Below are positions 12,640 to 24,800 of a DNA stretch of 64,000 bases, piece after piece. Origin of the DNA: Cordia subcordata (taxonomy: Eukaryota; Streptophyta; Magnoliopsida; Boraginales; Cordiaceae); the NCBI GenBank assembly GCA_028554755.1, contig JAPTOF010000005.1, positions 9,929,501-9,993,500 on the forward strand, read 5' to 3'. The notes beneath the pieces were generated by a model. That model was not told where the DNA came from. It searched no databases and saw only the letters and a program-made list of their open reading frames with translations. Position 1 is the first letter of the stretch. Each line of letters opens with the position of its first letter. The position numbers were made by a program, and so were the translations under genes.

Positions 12640-12892
12640 CCCAGGGGCATAGGTGAGTTGGTAAGTGGCCAGGTGATTAGGGTGGAGACACCCTGACAAC
12701 GCGGGATCGAGTCCGTGTGGCGGCAGTACTCCGCTGAAATATTGCGGGGGCTGTTGCTGGATTTCCACGCCCGTTGGTCCTCTCCCTGGTCGGGCTGCCA
12801 CTCACGCACATCCCTCGATTTACCTCCCGCCTGGTTAAGGGGCCTCTGGCCAGGTGAGAAAGGGGTTCTCCTTTGGTTAACCCTTTTGAAAA
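12640..12892 (+). mobile_element. tRNA-related SINE (family 2) inside the pseudogene
   Basis: A GC-richer ~245-bp block is flanked by (AAT)n on both sides. Near its 5' end are an A box-like GTGAGTTGGTAAGTGGCC and a B box-like GCGGGATCGAGTCC, about 50 bases apart. The body is unrelated to its surroundings, ends in CCCTTTTG and is followed by AAATAATAAT repeats serving as a tail. No equivalent exists in copy A, so it inserted after the duplication. Confidence 0.65.
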
Positions 12893-12940
12893 TAATAATA
12901 ATAATAATAATAATAAAATAATAATAATAATAATAATCAT

Positions 12941-13060
12941 CATCATCATCATCATCATCCTACTACTACTATTGGAGCAGCATCATCATCATCATCATCC
13001 TACTACTACTATTGGAGCAGCATCATCATCATCATCATCCTACTACTACTATTGGAGCAG
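12941..13060 (+). repeat. Minisatellite: three perfect 40-bp copies
   Basis: The unit is six CAT-type triplets, CC, four ACT-type triplets and ATTGGAGCAG. Copies are 12941-12980, 12981-13020 and 13021-13060, with no mismatches. It grew from the GTTGGAGCAGCA region of the former exon. Because 40 is not a multiple of 3, each copy shifts frame. Confidence 0.95.
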
Positions 13061-13086
13061 CAGGGGTAGTCCCTGTTCCCTATTCC

Positions 13087-15640
13087 AACAGCCTTGCCAG
13101 CCATTTGAGGAAGCTCCCTGTAACAGCTTTTCGTCTTGTCAAATTTGTTAAATGAAACAATCTTTCTAAATTTTATTTCTTGTAAAAAATTAAAAGAACA
13201 AAAAGCTGACAAAAATGATGATAAAATTTTTTCTTTTCTATATGTTAATCACAATGATATTTATCTTTACGACTCAACCAAGAAAGTCCATACCAAAAAA
13301 TTCAAGGAAATAAAATTGAAAGGTAAAATGAAATTACTCGATTTTCTTTAGAAAATTGCTCCTTTGTTGATATTCTTGCTGGTGGCTACAAATTTGCTAA
13401 AGAAGATTTGAATAGCAAGTGAGTTAAATAATTTTTGTCCTTTTCATTTAGAGAAATTAAATATTAATTTTAATAATTAAAAAAGATTGATGAAAATAGG
13501 TTAAAAATAATTATAAAAATTAAATATTAATTTTACTAATTAAAATTTTTTATAGTATATTTTAGATTTTTTTATAAAAAATTATAATAAGATAATACGT
13601 ATTAAAAATAAAAATATTAAAAGTGAAATTATAGATAGGGAGTGACAACGACGAGAGATTGTTTGAGCAAATCGAGATAAGAAAAGTAAAATTGACATAG
13701 TGTGCCCCTGAATTTAGAGAAGATAAATTGATTTGCTAAATACAAAGAAAAAATAAGAAGGCTGTTAAGGTTAACCTTATAATTTGATATATGTTTAGTT
13801 CTCTTTCTTTGTTTTTTCATTTGAAGTGGCTGACGAAACCCGAGTTAGTATGTCCGAGGGGGTTTCTTCCCCTAATACCCTAATCCTTAAGTGGCTGGGA
13901 TGTGATGGTTGAAAGCTCGCTACACAGGGGCCCCAATCATTGAGAACGTCGTTCCGTTGTATCGTGAATAAGGCTCTTATGCCAATTGCGAGCCATTGTG
14001 ATGTAATTCTCCCCCTTTTTTTTTTGTATCTTTGGGCTAAGTGTATGTTGGGAGGCCATGTTAGTAACGTAGGCATGAAATATTAGCATCCTGGGTGTAA
14101 GAGTTGGAATTCTAGGTTCGTGGTGGCTCTAGCTACTTGGTAAGTTTTCGAGAGGTACGAGAACTTTTGTGATTGAGAGGAAGACCTGAAAAAGGCTTGG
14201 AGATCCCTTTTTGCAATAGGAATGGCCCCTCGTACTTTTTAGATTTGTCAAGATAGCAAGTCAATACTTTTGGCAATCCTCCAATTAACAAAGAGATAAA
14301 CGACTCTATATGCACAAAAAATCAAAAAAAGAATTCACTATTTTGAGCAAAACCATACAAATCTACCCTTTATGTCAAAAAATGAAAAATAAAATGAACT
14401 TCCACAGTGTGAACACTAGGCGACTTTCTTTTTGCTCCTTGCTCAGTGTTGTTGCAAAAATTACCTTGGTTTCGAATCGATTTGAAAAGTGACCCTTTGG
14501 GATTTTGAAAACCCGAAATGGAATTATCAAAATCCGAAAATGGATGTTGGAAATTTGTACACGGGGATAGGGAAATAGATTTTGAAAATACGTATTTGGT
14601 GAATTCGGATTTCGGAAATCCGATTGATCTTTTTTCCCCAAGAATGAACACTTACTATATCTTTGATTTTACCTGCATGGGTAAGTGATTAGGATCACGT
14701 GAAACATGGTTGGAACAAACGGTGCCACAGGGAAGACATTATATTTATTTAAGGTTTTATTTGATCTAATTGTAAGATTTTAGTTGTTCAATTGTAGAAC
14801 TTTAAGCAATAAATCTTTAGTTAAAGGTGTTGCTGAATAAAAACCATTAATTGTTTGGCGTAGTATTTTATGAGTTAAACTTTTAGCTGTTTTGAGGGTA
14901 ATATTGAAAATTTAAAATTATAGAATAGTATTGTCGAGAAAAAAGAAGAAAAATAAATTTTAATATGATGGAAAAATAACTTCTCAAAAGCTTTTCTTGA
15001 AAAGTTCCAATTTGGAGCTTTTGATTCTTTTTTAATTTTTTCAAATTTTGCTTTTATGTAATAACTTTTTTAAAAGTTACCATTATATTTATTTTCATCA
15101 TTAATGTGAATTCTAGGCTGAAAAGATAATCATATATGCAGCCCATATCAAATCTACCTGGAATCAGAAGATAACTATATAATAACTCAATAAAAGTGCA
15201 ATTTTAAAACCCATAAAAGAAACATGTTCTTCAAGTCAAAATTTTTGAAATTTCGACCACTTAGAGTCCTTTTGACCCTTTGGACCGTATGCTAAATATC
15301 TAAATCAATTCTCAATATATTCATTCTAATTATCTAATTTCTAGAATTCCTTTTTTTTTTCTTCAAAATTTATATATTTAAATCGCGTGCATAAACTTTT
15401 AACTAAGAGCAAGTTCTACGAAAATTTTATTATTCGGGATGCCTTTTAAGACTTTTTTTTTTTTATTTAAATTTTGTTTGTCATGCAAACAAATTATAAA
15501 TTACATTTACGTCAAAAAAAACAAAAGGTAAGTAGACAGGCCTAAAGGCTAGAGCGGGTCGCACTTTTCTTCCATGCCTTGCAGAGAAGAAAGAAGAAAA
15601 CGGAAATACGAAGTAATGCTGCATAATGCGTATAAAAAGC
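13087..15640. other. Intergenic between cupin pseudogene and CLPX
   Basis: Mixed, mostly AT-rich DNA. It contains a coding-like fragment (13139-13425), a GC-richer unclassified stretch at 13830-14130, and AT-rich sequence to the CLPX 3' end. No intact gene is recognised. Confidence 0.5.
13139..13425 (+). pseudogene. Unrecognised coding-like fragment with a stop/frameshift
   Basis: One frame reads ..IFSFLYVNHNDIYLYDST and continues through KFKEIKLKGKMKLLDFL to a stop (13349). A second frame then reads ENCSFVDILAGGYKFAKED and ends at AGCAAGTGAGT (about 13418), which resembles a donor splice site. The amino-acid make-up (balanced hydrophobics, IYLYDST, LAGGY) is more protein-like than random AT-rich frames and vaguely like F-box-associated beta-propeller repeats. 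I do not recognise the family. It may be a decayed exon. Confidence 0.3.
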
Positions 15641-15880
15641 TTTATTTTTCTTTAAGAATCATTACACAAATTAACGTGTAAGACTAGTTCATCTACTCTT
15701 CTCTACAATTAGCTCGGAAGTTACAAATTCACGGTCTCATTTCCCTCTCTGCTTATCTATCCTTCAATGAATTTCCTACATCTAAAAGCTGTTTTACGGG
15801 GACACAACTGTGGGAAATATGAATGTTCTACAAATGATGCGAAATTCACATTTTGTACAAGAAATCTGGTGCCGATAAGT

Positions 15881-18800
15881 TTACATGGTCATTGCTCTAG
15901 ATGACACCACTGATTCACCCTCTAGCTCTCCTACTGATGCCCCAGCATTTTCCTGTTAAATGTGTCAAAATAGAGGTCAAGAAAGCCGATAAAGATATTA
16001 TGCCCGCTACAGTATGTCAGTTCATACCAATTGATCTTTTGACCGACTCTCTGCAAGGTAACGCTCCAGAGCACCATCGCCATAAAGGATTTTTCCACCA
16101 CATCCGGGGGCAGTGATTGTACCCACCGATTCTTCATCAACCACGACAGCATCTACTCTATCTTGTCCTGTCTTGGTATCTGGAATCTGATAGATACACA
16201 AGGAATATTAACATGGTACAAAGTACAAATCAGTGAAGTTGGCCAAACAACAAAACCTAGTATTTCTGCAACAGACAGAGTTACTATCTTACCTCATACA
16301 TAGCATCAGTTAGAATGCCTTCTAGAATTGCTCTTAACCCCCTAGCGCCAGTGTTTTTCGCCATTGCTTTTTGGGCAATCAGTCTTAAAGCTTTCTCTGT
16401 AAAATGAAGCTTCGCCTGGACATAGAGTTCGATACAGACCCATTAAATTTCATACCTGTCAATCTGATCCTGTGGATGAGAACCCAGATAGAGAAATAGA
16501 TAAACAACTTACATTGTTCATGCTAAATAATTTCTTGTACTGCTTACCAAGAGCATTTCTTGGTTCACTCAGGACCTATTAGGAAAGAAAATGAAGTTAG
16601 TCACTTGCAGCACTTAAATTGTTCCTCAAAAGTAAACTTAGGAGGATATCAGTGCACATGTGAACAACATTCCTATGCCAGCAGGACAATAATGGAAGCG
16701 TCCTGTATACCAGGGATGGGAAGGCATGCCTTACAACTAGACTAATAAAACATAAGAGTTCGAACTTACTTGGACAAGTTGGTCTTCAGTCAAAGCAGAC
16801 AAACTAACTAAAATAGGAAAACGTCCAACAAACTCTGGTATCAAGCCATAAGCAATTAGATCACTACTCTCCACCTGAAATAATAAATAAATATCCATCA
16901 AGCTATCAATATGATGGGAACCTACCAAATACACATCTTAACTTCAGAGACACCAGGTCCAAGATATTTCATACTTACTGATTCTAGCAGGGACGACGTT
17001 ACAGCAGCATTACTTACTCCTCCAGTTCTCAAGTTAGCACGAACAGGAGCTCCGAATCCAATTGACGAATCTTGCCGTCTGGTAGAACAATAACAACATA
17101 TCATTTAATACTAACTGCTGCAGAGCATATACAAAAGGAAAATCTCGGAGTTCAGACCCAAAATACACAAGGGACAAATTACATTGGTCATCAACTGAAT
17201 GATAGCATTCAGTTCTTTCTTTCTCCTTTAAGGAGAAAGGAAGGGGTATGGTGGGAGGTAGGTGGGAGAGAGCAATAAGTAGAGGACCACCTGTCAGAAA
17301 TGGTTTTTTCCAGATCAACAAATGCTCCCCCACATATAAAAAGAATATCCTTTGTATCTATCTGCAAAAGAATTTCAGTGTAAATTGAGAACAAATTTAG
17401 CAGGAAGAAATCACCAAGATCGCAGAAAGGAACTCATCTGATGTGAAGTAATATAGTGTAGTTGAACAAAGGTTATAAAAATATTTGACGCTGCAAGACG
17501 TGTTATATCGCATAGGTTCTGATCCATTTTGGATAGAGAACAAAAGAGAAGAGGGGAGAGCTTGCCATTAACATGGCAGCATAAAATTAAACCGTTAAAT
17601 AAGAGAAATTCAGCAGCATAAGAAAGCTATAAAGTCTACAGACACTAGACATTATGTCTTAAATCCACTTAATAACCTTCTATACACAAACCTTTGCAAA
17701 TGAACCTTTATGAAGTTTCATGCAATTCTACTCACTAAGTACCAGGATTTAGTTACAAAAAAGTGTAAAGAAAATTAAAGAATTACCAAGGGAAAATCCT
17801 TAAGTAAATGATTGCGTGGCATGGGGTCTTCGTACCAAGGAAGGTTAAACTTTTTGAAGGTTTCAAAGCAGAACTTTGTTGCAGATCTTATCACTTCAAA
17901 AGGAAATGGAAGAGTAAACTCGATTATGGGAAGACTGCAGGGTAAGTCTCATCAAGGAAAGAGTGGGTGTCGAATCCTCAATGCAGTAGAAGTGGTATAG
18001 AGCATAAGTCTAATGAGTTGGGAGATCTGATCTGTAAGAAGCTTGAACAGCACCTAGTTCCCCCAACATCAGAAACTGAATCAAGAAAAGCATAGGTATC
18101 AGAGGCCCTAGTAACAGGGTTTGGATAAAAATTTGGTGATAGATTAGTCATAAGTTTCAACTATAGTGTGAGTTAAAAAATAAAAATAAAAAAATAAATG
18201 CCTTGCATGTTCTGAACCACGTCAATTTCAGCAGATATCAATTCACTGGCAGATCCAAGACCTTTGTCATTGGGAGAATCTTATCAGAAGAAATAAAATA
18301 TCCTTGCTTTGCCAAACACTTCAGAAATATATTTTTCCAAATTCTAAATGGTTTTAATAGAAAGGGAAAAAAAGAGAAAACAGTTCCCTACTCAATCGGT
18401 AATTAATAAGAATAGTTGCAAATAAGATCATTGTATGTAGGAAGGATCACTTTTGAACCCTAAATCTAGAACCTATTTACTTTCTTTTATATTGTTTTAA
18501 GAACCATCTCCTTGTGTTTCCTTCTTTTGGCATGCCCGAAAGTTAAGTGTTATGTTGGACCACATCTCCAGTCAAATGGGAGCAATTGCAAAGTCTTATC
18601 ACATTTTAACCACCTCCACGTCCCTTTCTAAAGTCGAGGGGCAAATGTCCACCATCAAGCTTTTATATGTCTGCTTATACTCCAATTCGAAATTTGTTTA
18701 TTCATACTTGCCAGGAAAACAAGAAAATCTTAAATGGTAGATAATTTTCAAAACTATGATAACCACAAAATAAATAGCATAAACCCGATATGCATAGGCG

Positions 18801-21800
18801 TAAGCAAAATGCACATATCTATCCAAAGATCATTTGTGTGGGAGACAAGATAACTTCAGAGAGGTGCAGGACATGGGTCCACCATACCTGAATGTTTTCG
18901 CCTCGAGGATGCTTCCTTGCCCCTTTTTCAGGAACACTCACTATCTAGATTAAATAAAACTGCTGTCAGTTACTGAACATCAAATGCAAATTAATATGTC
19001 TGCAACTCTTTTAATATTTCAGGACCAATGGAAGAACTTTAACAATCATTGTGGCTGCACATTTCTCCAGGAAAATGCGTTAACAATTCAATGCATGCAA
19101 CTTTAAACAATCATGTCAAGTGTACCAGTAATCGACATTTATAGAATCTATAGACAACAATATCCTCTCAGGCAAACATATTTGCTCTTTTAAAATTAAA
19201 GGTTAACTACCTGAGGAAATGGGATAAGAAAAGTTAAAAAAAGAAAAAAGAAAAAAGGAAAAGAAAGGATGCATACTGATACACTTAATTGTAAAGAAAT
19301 CAGTTTCAACTTTATTGCCATTCAGTGAAAGCAAAAAAAAATGATTAGATGGTATACCTTTAATATCCTCAACCTAAATGGTTAAAATTAGATACTGAAA
19401 TTGAAGGGAGTGAAGAAAAGCAAAAGAAAAATAAGCCGTAGATTCTCAATTCTGGGAGTCGACATTCAACAGATAGTATTGAATACCCATCACTTCGCAT
19501 CTTTCCCTTGTTCTTAATAATAGAAACTCCATCTACCATTTGCACAACTTACATCGGGAATGTTGGAGGTTAAAAAGTCATCATGCAAGTCATTGTGCAA
19601 CTTTTTTAGGATTATATAAGCCACACAAAGTCAGAAAGAATATTACTTACAGTTCCTTCCAGCATTTTGAGCAGAGCCTGCTGAACCCCCTCACCAGAAA
19701 CATCTCTGCTTATGTTTAAACTCTCAGCCTTCAGGACAATGGCAGAACCCCAAAGAAAAAATAAAACGAAGGATTAAGAGGTAAGGTAGGATGTTGCCAA
19801 CAATTAAATATCCACCAAACAGTGAATAAGTCAAAACAACAAAAGAAATTAAAAGGCCAACCTTTTTGGTTATCTTATCAACTTCATCAATGTAGACCAT
19901 CCCTTGTTGCGCTGCTTGTACATTGAACTCAGCAACCTTCATGGCAAATTTAGAAGCTCACATGTTCAATTTCACTGATAATGGTCGAGGCTCAAAGCCA
20001 TCAGAAATTAATAGAGAAAAAAAGAGGCTGAAAATAGAAATCTGAGAAGAAATCAGAAAGGTGTGTGACACGATGCAAAACTATAGACATAAGCAGAGCT
20101 ACTACAAGTGCTTAGAAAGTGAAATGATCAGCCAAAGGCAAACTTATGAACCAATGAGAAAAAAGATGAACATGGAAACTAATATACATCAGAATATCTA
20201 ATATGAATACTAAAACAGGGAATAACAACTTGAAGACCCTTTGAAGTATGATATAGTAATTTTAATATGGAATGCTGGATCAACCTATGCAAGGGGCAAG
20301 TTTTGCAGTTCTAGATGCACAGCTGTTTCCCACTGTGTTCCTAAAACAATCATTTGAGAGTCAGGATCCTACTCTATAATAGTCACAGTTCTCTTTAGCT
20401 ATATTTGATATGGAGGAAGCTTAATTATGAGAATGATCAGCATGGAACTACCCTAACTTCTCCTCATTGTTTAATCTAGAACTTGTGCACTCTCCATTTG
20501 CAGCAGCCATCCTACAAGAAGACAGGCACACACATATGGAGGTTCATTTTGTGAAGAAGATGAAAGTATTATGCAGCAAACCTGATACCACTGTTTCTGA
20601 AAGGTCAAAAGAGTCAGTTGAGCAACATGCTACAATTGTAATATACATGATCAAACCAAGTCTTATCATACTAGGCAGTAATTGAGATTAGCTATATGAT
20701 ATGATGACACCATTCTCTATGCATACAAGATCTTTGGGTAACTCCATCCAACTCCTCTTCGGTCTCAATCTACTAGTGCTGCTATGAGCAATCCCCATAA
20801 ATTAGCACCATCTTGCAAGCACCTCCCAGCTCTCTTTCTAACATATCCAAGCTATTTCAAACAGTTCTCTGTCTTGTACTCATTAGAGGTACATTGAGGG
20901 CGCAATTGAAAAGCCACCTTGCAAATAGGTTTCTGTGTAATTGGGAGTAATTATACAGCTAGACTTGTTTGTCTAACCAAGTAATTACTTGGTCAAAGAT
21001 AAATTGACTGTAATTGAACTTAATCAATTACACTCCCCAATTCTCATGGGGAGGTGTGAATTGGTGTAATCTACACAATCTAGTTACTCTCCAACAACCT
21101 TTTTGTGCTTTTTTATTCTTTTTATATTTGACATACTTCATTATAAAACAAATATACATGATCAAAAAATAAAAAGTAAATATAAAAAATATAAATAAAA
21201 TTAAAATAGTAAATAAATAATATATAAATATAAAATAACTGTGATATATGTATAAAAAATATAAATATAAATATAAATAAATATTTTTAAAAGTTTATAA
21301 AACTAATTTAGTTTCATAAATTTTAATAGAATTTTTTATTATAGTTACATAATATTATATTTTTGATAACTAACATTGAACTTTACAAATATTAGTAGTA
21401 GATAATAAAAAATTAGACATTCCATGCCCTCAGAAAATGCTTTGTCGTGCTAAGTCACAGACATATCCTTTTGTGTCTTTATTTGACCCCAAGTCGACAC
21501 AGCTCTTGCTTGCTGTCGGTATGTGGAAACTGGAAAGGCTTGGTCAACTGCTCGGCCACCTTTTTAGTTCATCTCTTGTCAACGCTAGAACTTAGGAGAA
21601 TTCTAACTCTCACTTCACAAAGAGTCAGATCGTTTATATGCGAGAAACAAGGCAGAATTTTGATAACCCAGAAGAAGGAGCTTTGTCACATGAAGACGGT
21701 TATGCTTTAATTTCAGATATTTATATTTATAATTCATGATATTTTTAATAAGTCATATTTATGTTTACAACAAATAATATTTTATTTTAAATATTTTTAG

Positions 21801-24800
21801 CACATAACAGTTTCAAATATTTGTTAGTATTAATATTTATGTTTAAAATTAAAAATTATTTACTATGAAATTACCATATGTACTACCAAACAAGATATAA
21901 GAAATTAAAGTGTAATTACATTGTGATACACATCTTGTGATTTAAATTACTGTGTAATTACTACCCTAGTAACGACACTACATAGTTATCACATTGTGGT
22001 ATCCAAAAAGACCCTTAATTTTCCTTGAATCACATCATCTTAGTCCTATCTTTCCTAGTATTGTTGCACATCCATCTCCCTTTCTCATATCAACCACTAA
22101 CATCTTCTGAATTTGTTAGTAGAGTTAATTGCCCATCACTCAGATCCATACTGTCTTATCATTGTCTTGTAATGCTTCCTTTTAACTGAAAAGCATTTTG
22201 CAATTACACATAACTGCTAATGTGCGGCTCTACTTTGCCATCTCAATTTGATTCTGTCGGCTACCTAAACCTACTTTTTTTTATGCATCTTAAAGCTTTT
22301 TCCTATAATTCTAACTAAACATTCACAAATTTTTTGAACTCATCTCCCAAACAAATTTCATCCCCAAATAGCATGCACCAAAGCACCTCATCCTGGGTAC
22401 AGATAGTCAGGTTGTTCATAACTACAACAAAAATATATGAGCAAAGGCTCATCCTCAGCAACCCCTCTTTCATTCTCATATTTTGTAAGCTTCACTTGGT
22501 TTAAATCCTTAATTCTTCTTCTCCAGCATTTGCAAACCTGAAGATAACCTAAATCTGTTGAACAATAAATGTATGAAAATTTTATAAATTTCATTTGGTT
22601 TAGATCCCTAGTCCTTCTCTCCTACCTTTTGTTTTGAAGGCAATCTAAGCCCTTCGAAGAATACATGAATGACTATCTCATGCTTCTGTCAATGGCAAGA
22701 GTCAAAACAAAAGATTAACCAACAAAAGATAAGACTTCACCTCAAGCAAATGTCGCACTTAATGTAGACTATCACAAGCAATAACTTTAATTGAGTACAA
22801 TATAAGGGACACAAAGACCCTACCGAGAGCAATTTGTACAGTATTGATTCAACGTCTTCTCCAACATAACCAGCCTGCAAAAGTAGAAGAGTATTGCTTG
22901 ACTTATCCAGTTTGATATATAAAGAAGTCATGAACCAAAACCCAAGTGCAGCAAATTATAGAATGAGCAACTAGTTCCATCTGTAAGCACCAGAAATAGT
23001 TAAGTATACCAGATGAGTTGAATAATCAATTAACAGACCAATAACAAAAGGTTGTATGAGATCTCCTCGTCCTTCAAGACTGGTAAAAGAGAAATTGTTT
23101 CTTGCGAGGTAAGAAGAGAAAATTTCAGTTTACCATGACATGAGCAGTTATCTACCTGAGTTAAAGTTGTCGCATCAGCAATGACAAAAGGCACATTTAC
23201 AAGACGGGCTAGAGTTTTTGCAAGCAGCGTCTTCCCTGAATCATGAAACTTAAACTTAGAAGGCAATATAAATTCACATACACTTGTTTCAATAAACTTA
23301 GAAGGAATATAAATTCACATACACTTGTTTCATATCTGACAAGCAATGTTGAGCAATGACATGAGAGGATCATCTTCGCAAACGACATATATTAAGCCAC
23401 AGAGAAAACAACTAAAAGAATGAGAAAACAAGGAATCATGCCTGAGCCTGTTGGGCCCATCAAAAGCACATTGCTTTTTTCCAACTCAACATTTTCGTCA
23501 CCATCACCTGGGCCAGATTCTGCTCCTGACCTAGTATCCACAGAGATTGCTCAGTATATCAGAGGGCAACCAAAAACTACAGTGACAGAATGTACTGATC
23601 AATTAACTAAAAGAAAGAAAGGAAGGCCTCATAATGGACAACTCAAATGCTTACAAAGATGAAGTAATGCGATGGGGAAAAGGGCCATTTTAGTGTTTAT
23701 GCCTGTAAAGAAGCTACATGTATTTAGATGAAGAGACATTTAATCACTAACCCTTTCTGCATCGATTGATGATATATCCTTTTGTAGTGGTTATATACAG
23801 CAACTGATAGAACCTGGAATATAAACAGCAGAGAACCAACATTGTAGTCAATCTGCAGAAACTAAGAATAATACAAGACTCTGCAATACTAATACTATCC
23901 GTGTAGAGGAAAAAGAACATCCAAAAGACATTAGCTTTAGTAACTTGGGACTAAAAATAGCACGGAAGCAAGAACAGAAATGCATTTTATTTGAAAATGA
24001 AAAAGAGAAATGTTTACTTTGGCTCAATATCAAAGAGAAAGCTAGAGGGAGATGTGGATTTCTAGACTAAGAGAAGAGGAATATGTGTCCGACAATAATG
24101 TTCATTGCCAAAGCATACACGAAAAGCGCAATGAGAATAGATAGAACACCCTCATATAGTCAACTAAATTAAATTTGTTGGAATCAAACTTGCAGCTTGA
24201 AAATGAAATCTAGAGTTAAATCAACAAAATGAACGGTAAAGGGAATTCAAGCATCAATAATTGACAAGGGATAAAAGTAAGGGACCTTCTTGGCACGATC
24301 CTGACCGATGACAAACTTATCAAGACCCTTGCAGATGTCCTTTGGGGTAGGCAAATTGGTTCCAAGATTAGAGCCACCCCATCCAGTCTTCTCTCCCTCA
24401 TGGGTAGCACCGCCATTTCGACCATTTGAACCAGTAGCTCGAACGACATTGACCCCAGGAGCAAAGGGCGGACCAGGAGGCGTATGAACCGCAATCCCAT
24501 TGCCATTTGAAGGAGGCGGAGGCGGAGGAGGCCAATTCTCAGGTGGCTCGCCACCATAAGAAGACCTCAAAGCCTCCCAAAAAGATGCCCGAAGCCTCTT
24601 CCCGTAATAGGCTTCCTCGGCAGCCATCATGGATCTCTTGTCTGTGGAATTCTTGGTGTTTTTTAGCCTCCCAATCTCCACAAAAGTCCCCTGAAGTGGT
24701 GACATCTTGTTCGGCCGGAAATAATACGCCGTCTTACAATTGGGGCACAGATTCACGGCCTGATACTCACCACCTCCTTTCTTGTCCGATGACCCATTCT

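Larger units (their letters stand above)
10960..13086 (+). repeat. Segmental duplication, copy B (cupin promoter and exon 1)
   Basis: Diverged partner of 5090-6640. It is longer because of later insertions: a SINE-like element (about 11272-11356), a ~780-bp block between the GAGAGAGAC at 11490 and the AGATAAAGAACGAGTGATCT at 12299, a second SINE-like element (about 12640-12890), and trinucleotide and 40-bp repeat growth. Homology to copy A stops shortly after CCTGTTCCC at 13080, within exon 1, so the rest of the gene was not duplicated or was lost. Confidence 0.85.
12494..13086 (+). pseudogene. Cupin exon 1 pseudogene
   Basis: This is the counterpart of 6477-6600. It keeps the ATG (12494), the ATGGCA.CATCATCATC start and the AATAACTCACTCAA block, but an in-frame TAA follows six codons after the start codon (12515). 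It then has expanded AAC/AAT trinucleotides, a SINE-like insertion, three 40-bp repeats, and the GGAGCAGC..GTAGTCCCTGTTCCC block (13051-13081), after which similarity ends. No second exon with the cupin barrel is found downstream, so no functional protein is possible. Confidence 0.85.

Noticed and set aside
12941..13060. CRISPR-like array
   Set aside because: Repeats are directly adjacent without spacers, in a plant pseudogene.
12397..13151. Open frames of 90-100 codons on both strands with poly-Asn, poly-Ile, poly-Leu
   Set aside because: They are translations of AAT/CAT trinucleotide repeats and a SINE inside a pseudogene. No family, no splice support.
21447..21710. 87-codon frame in CLPX intron 5
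   Set aside because: Intronic, with no recognisable motif. Surrounded by inverted AT-rich repeat ends, so likely transposon debris.
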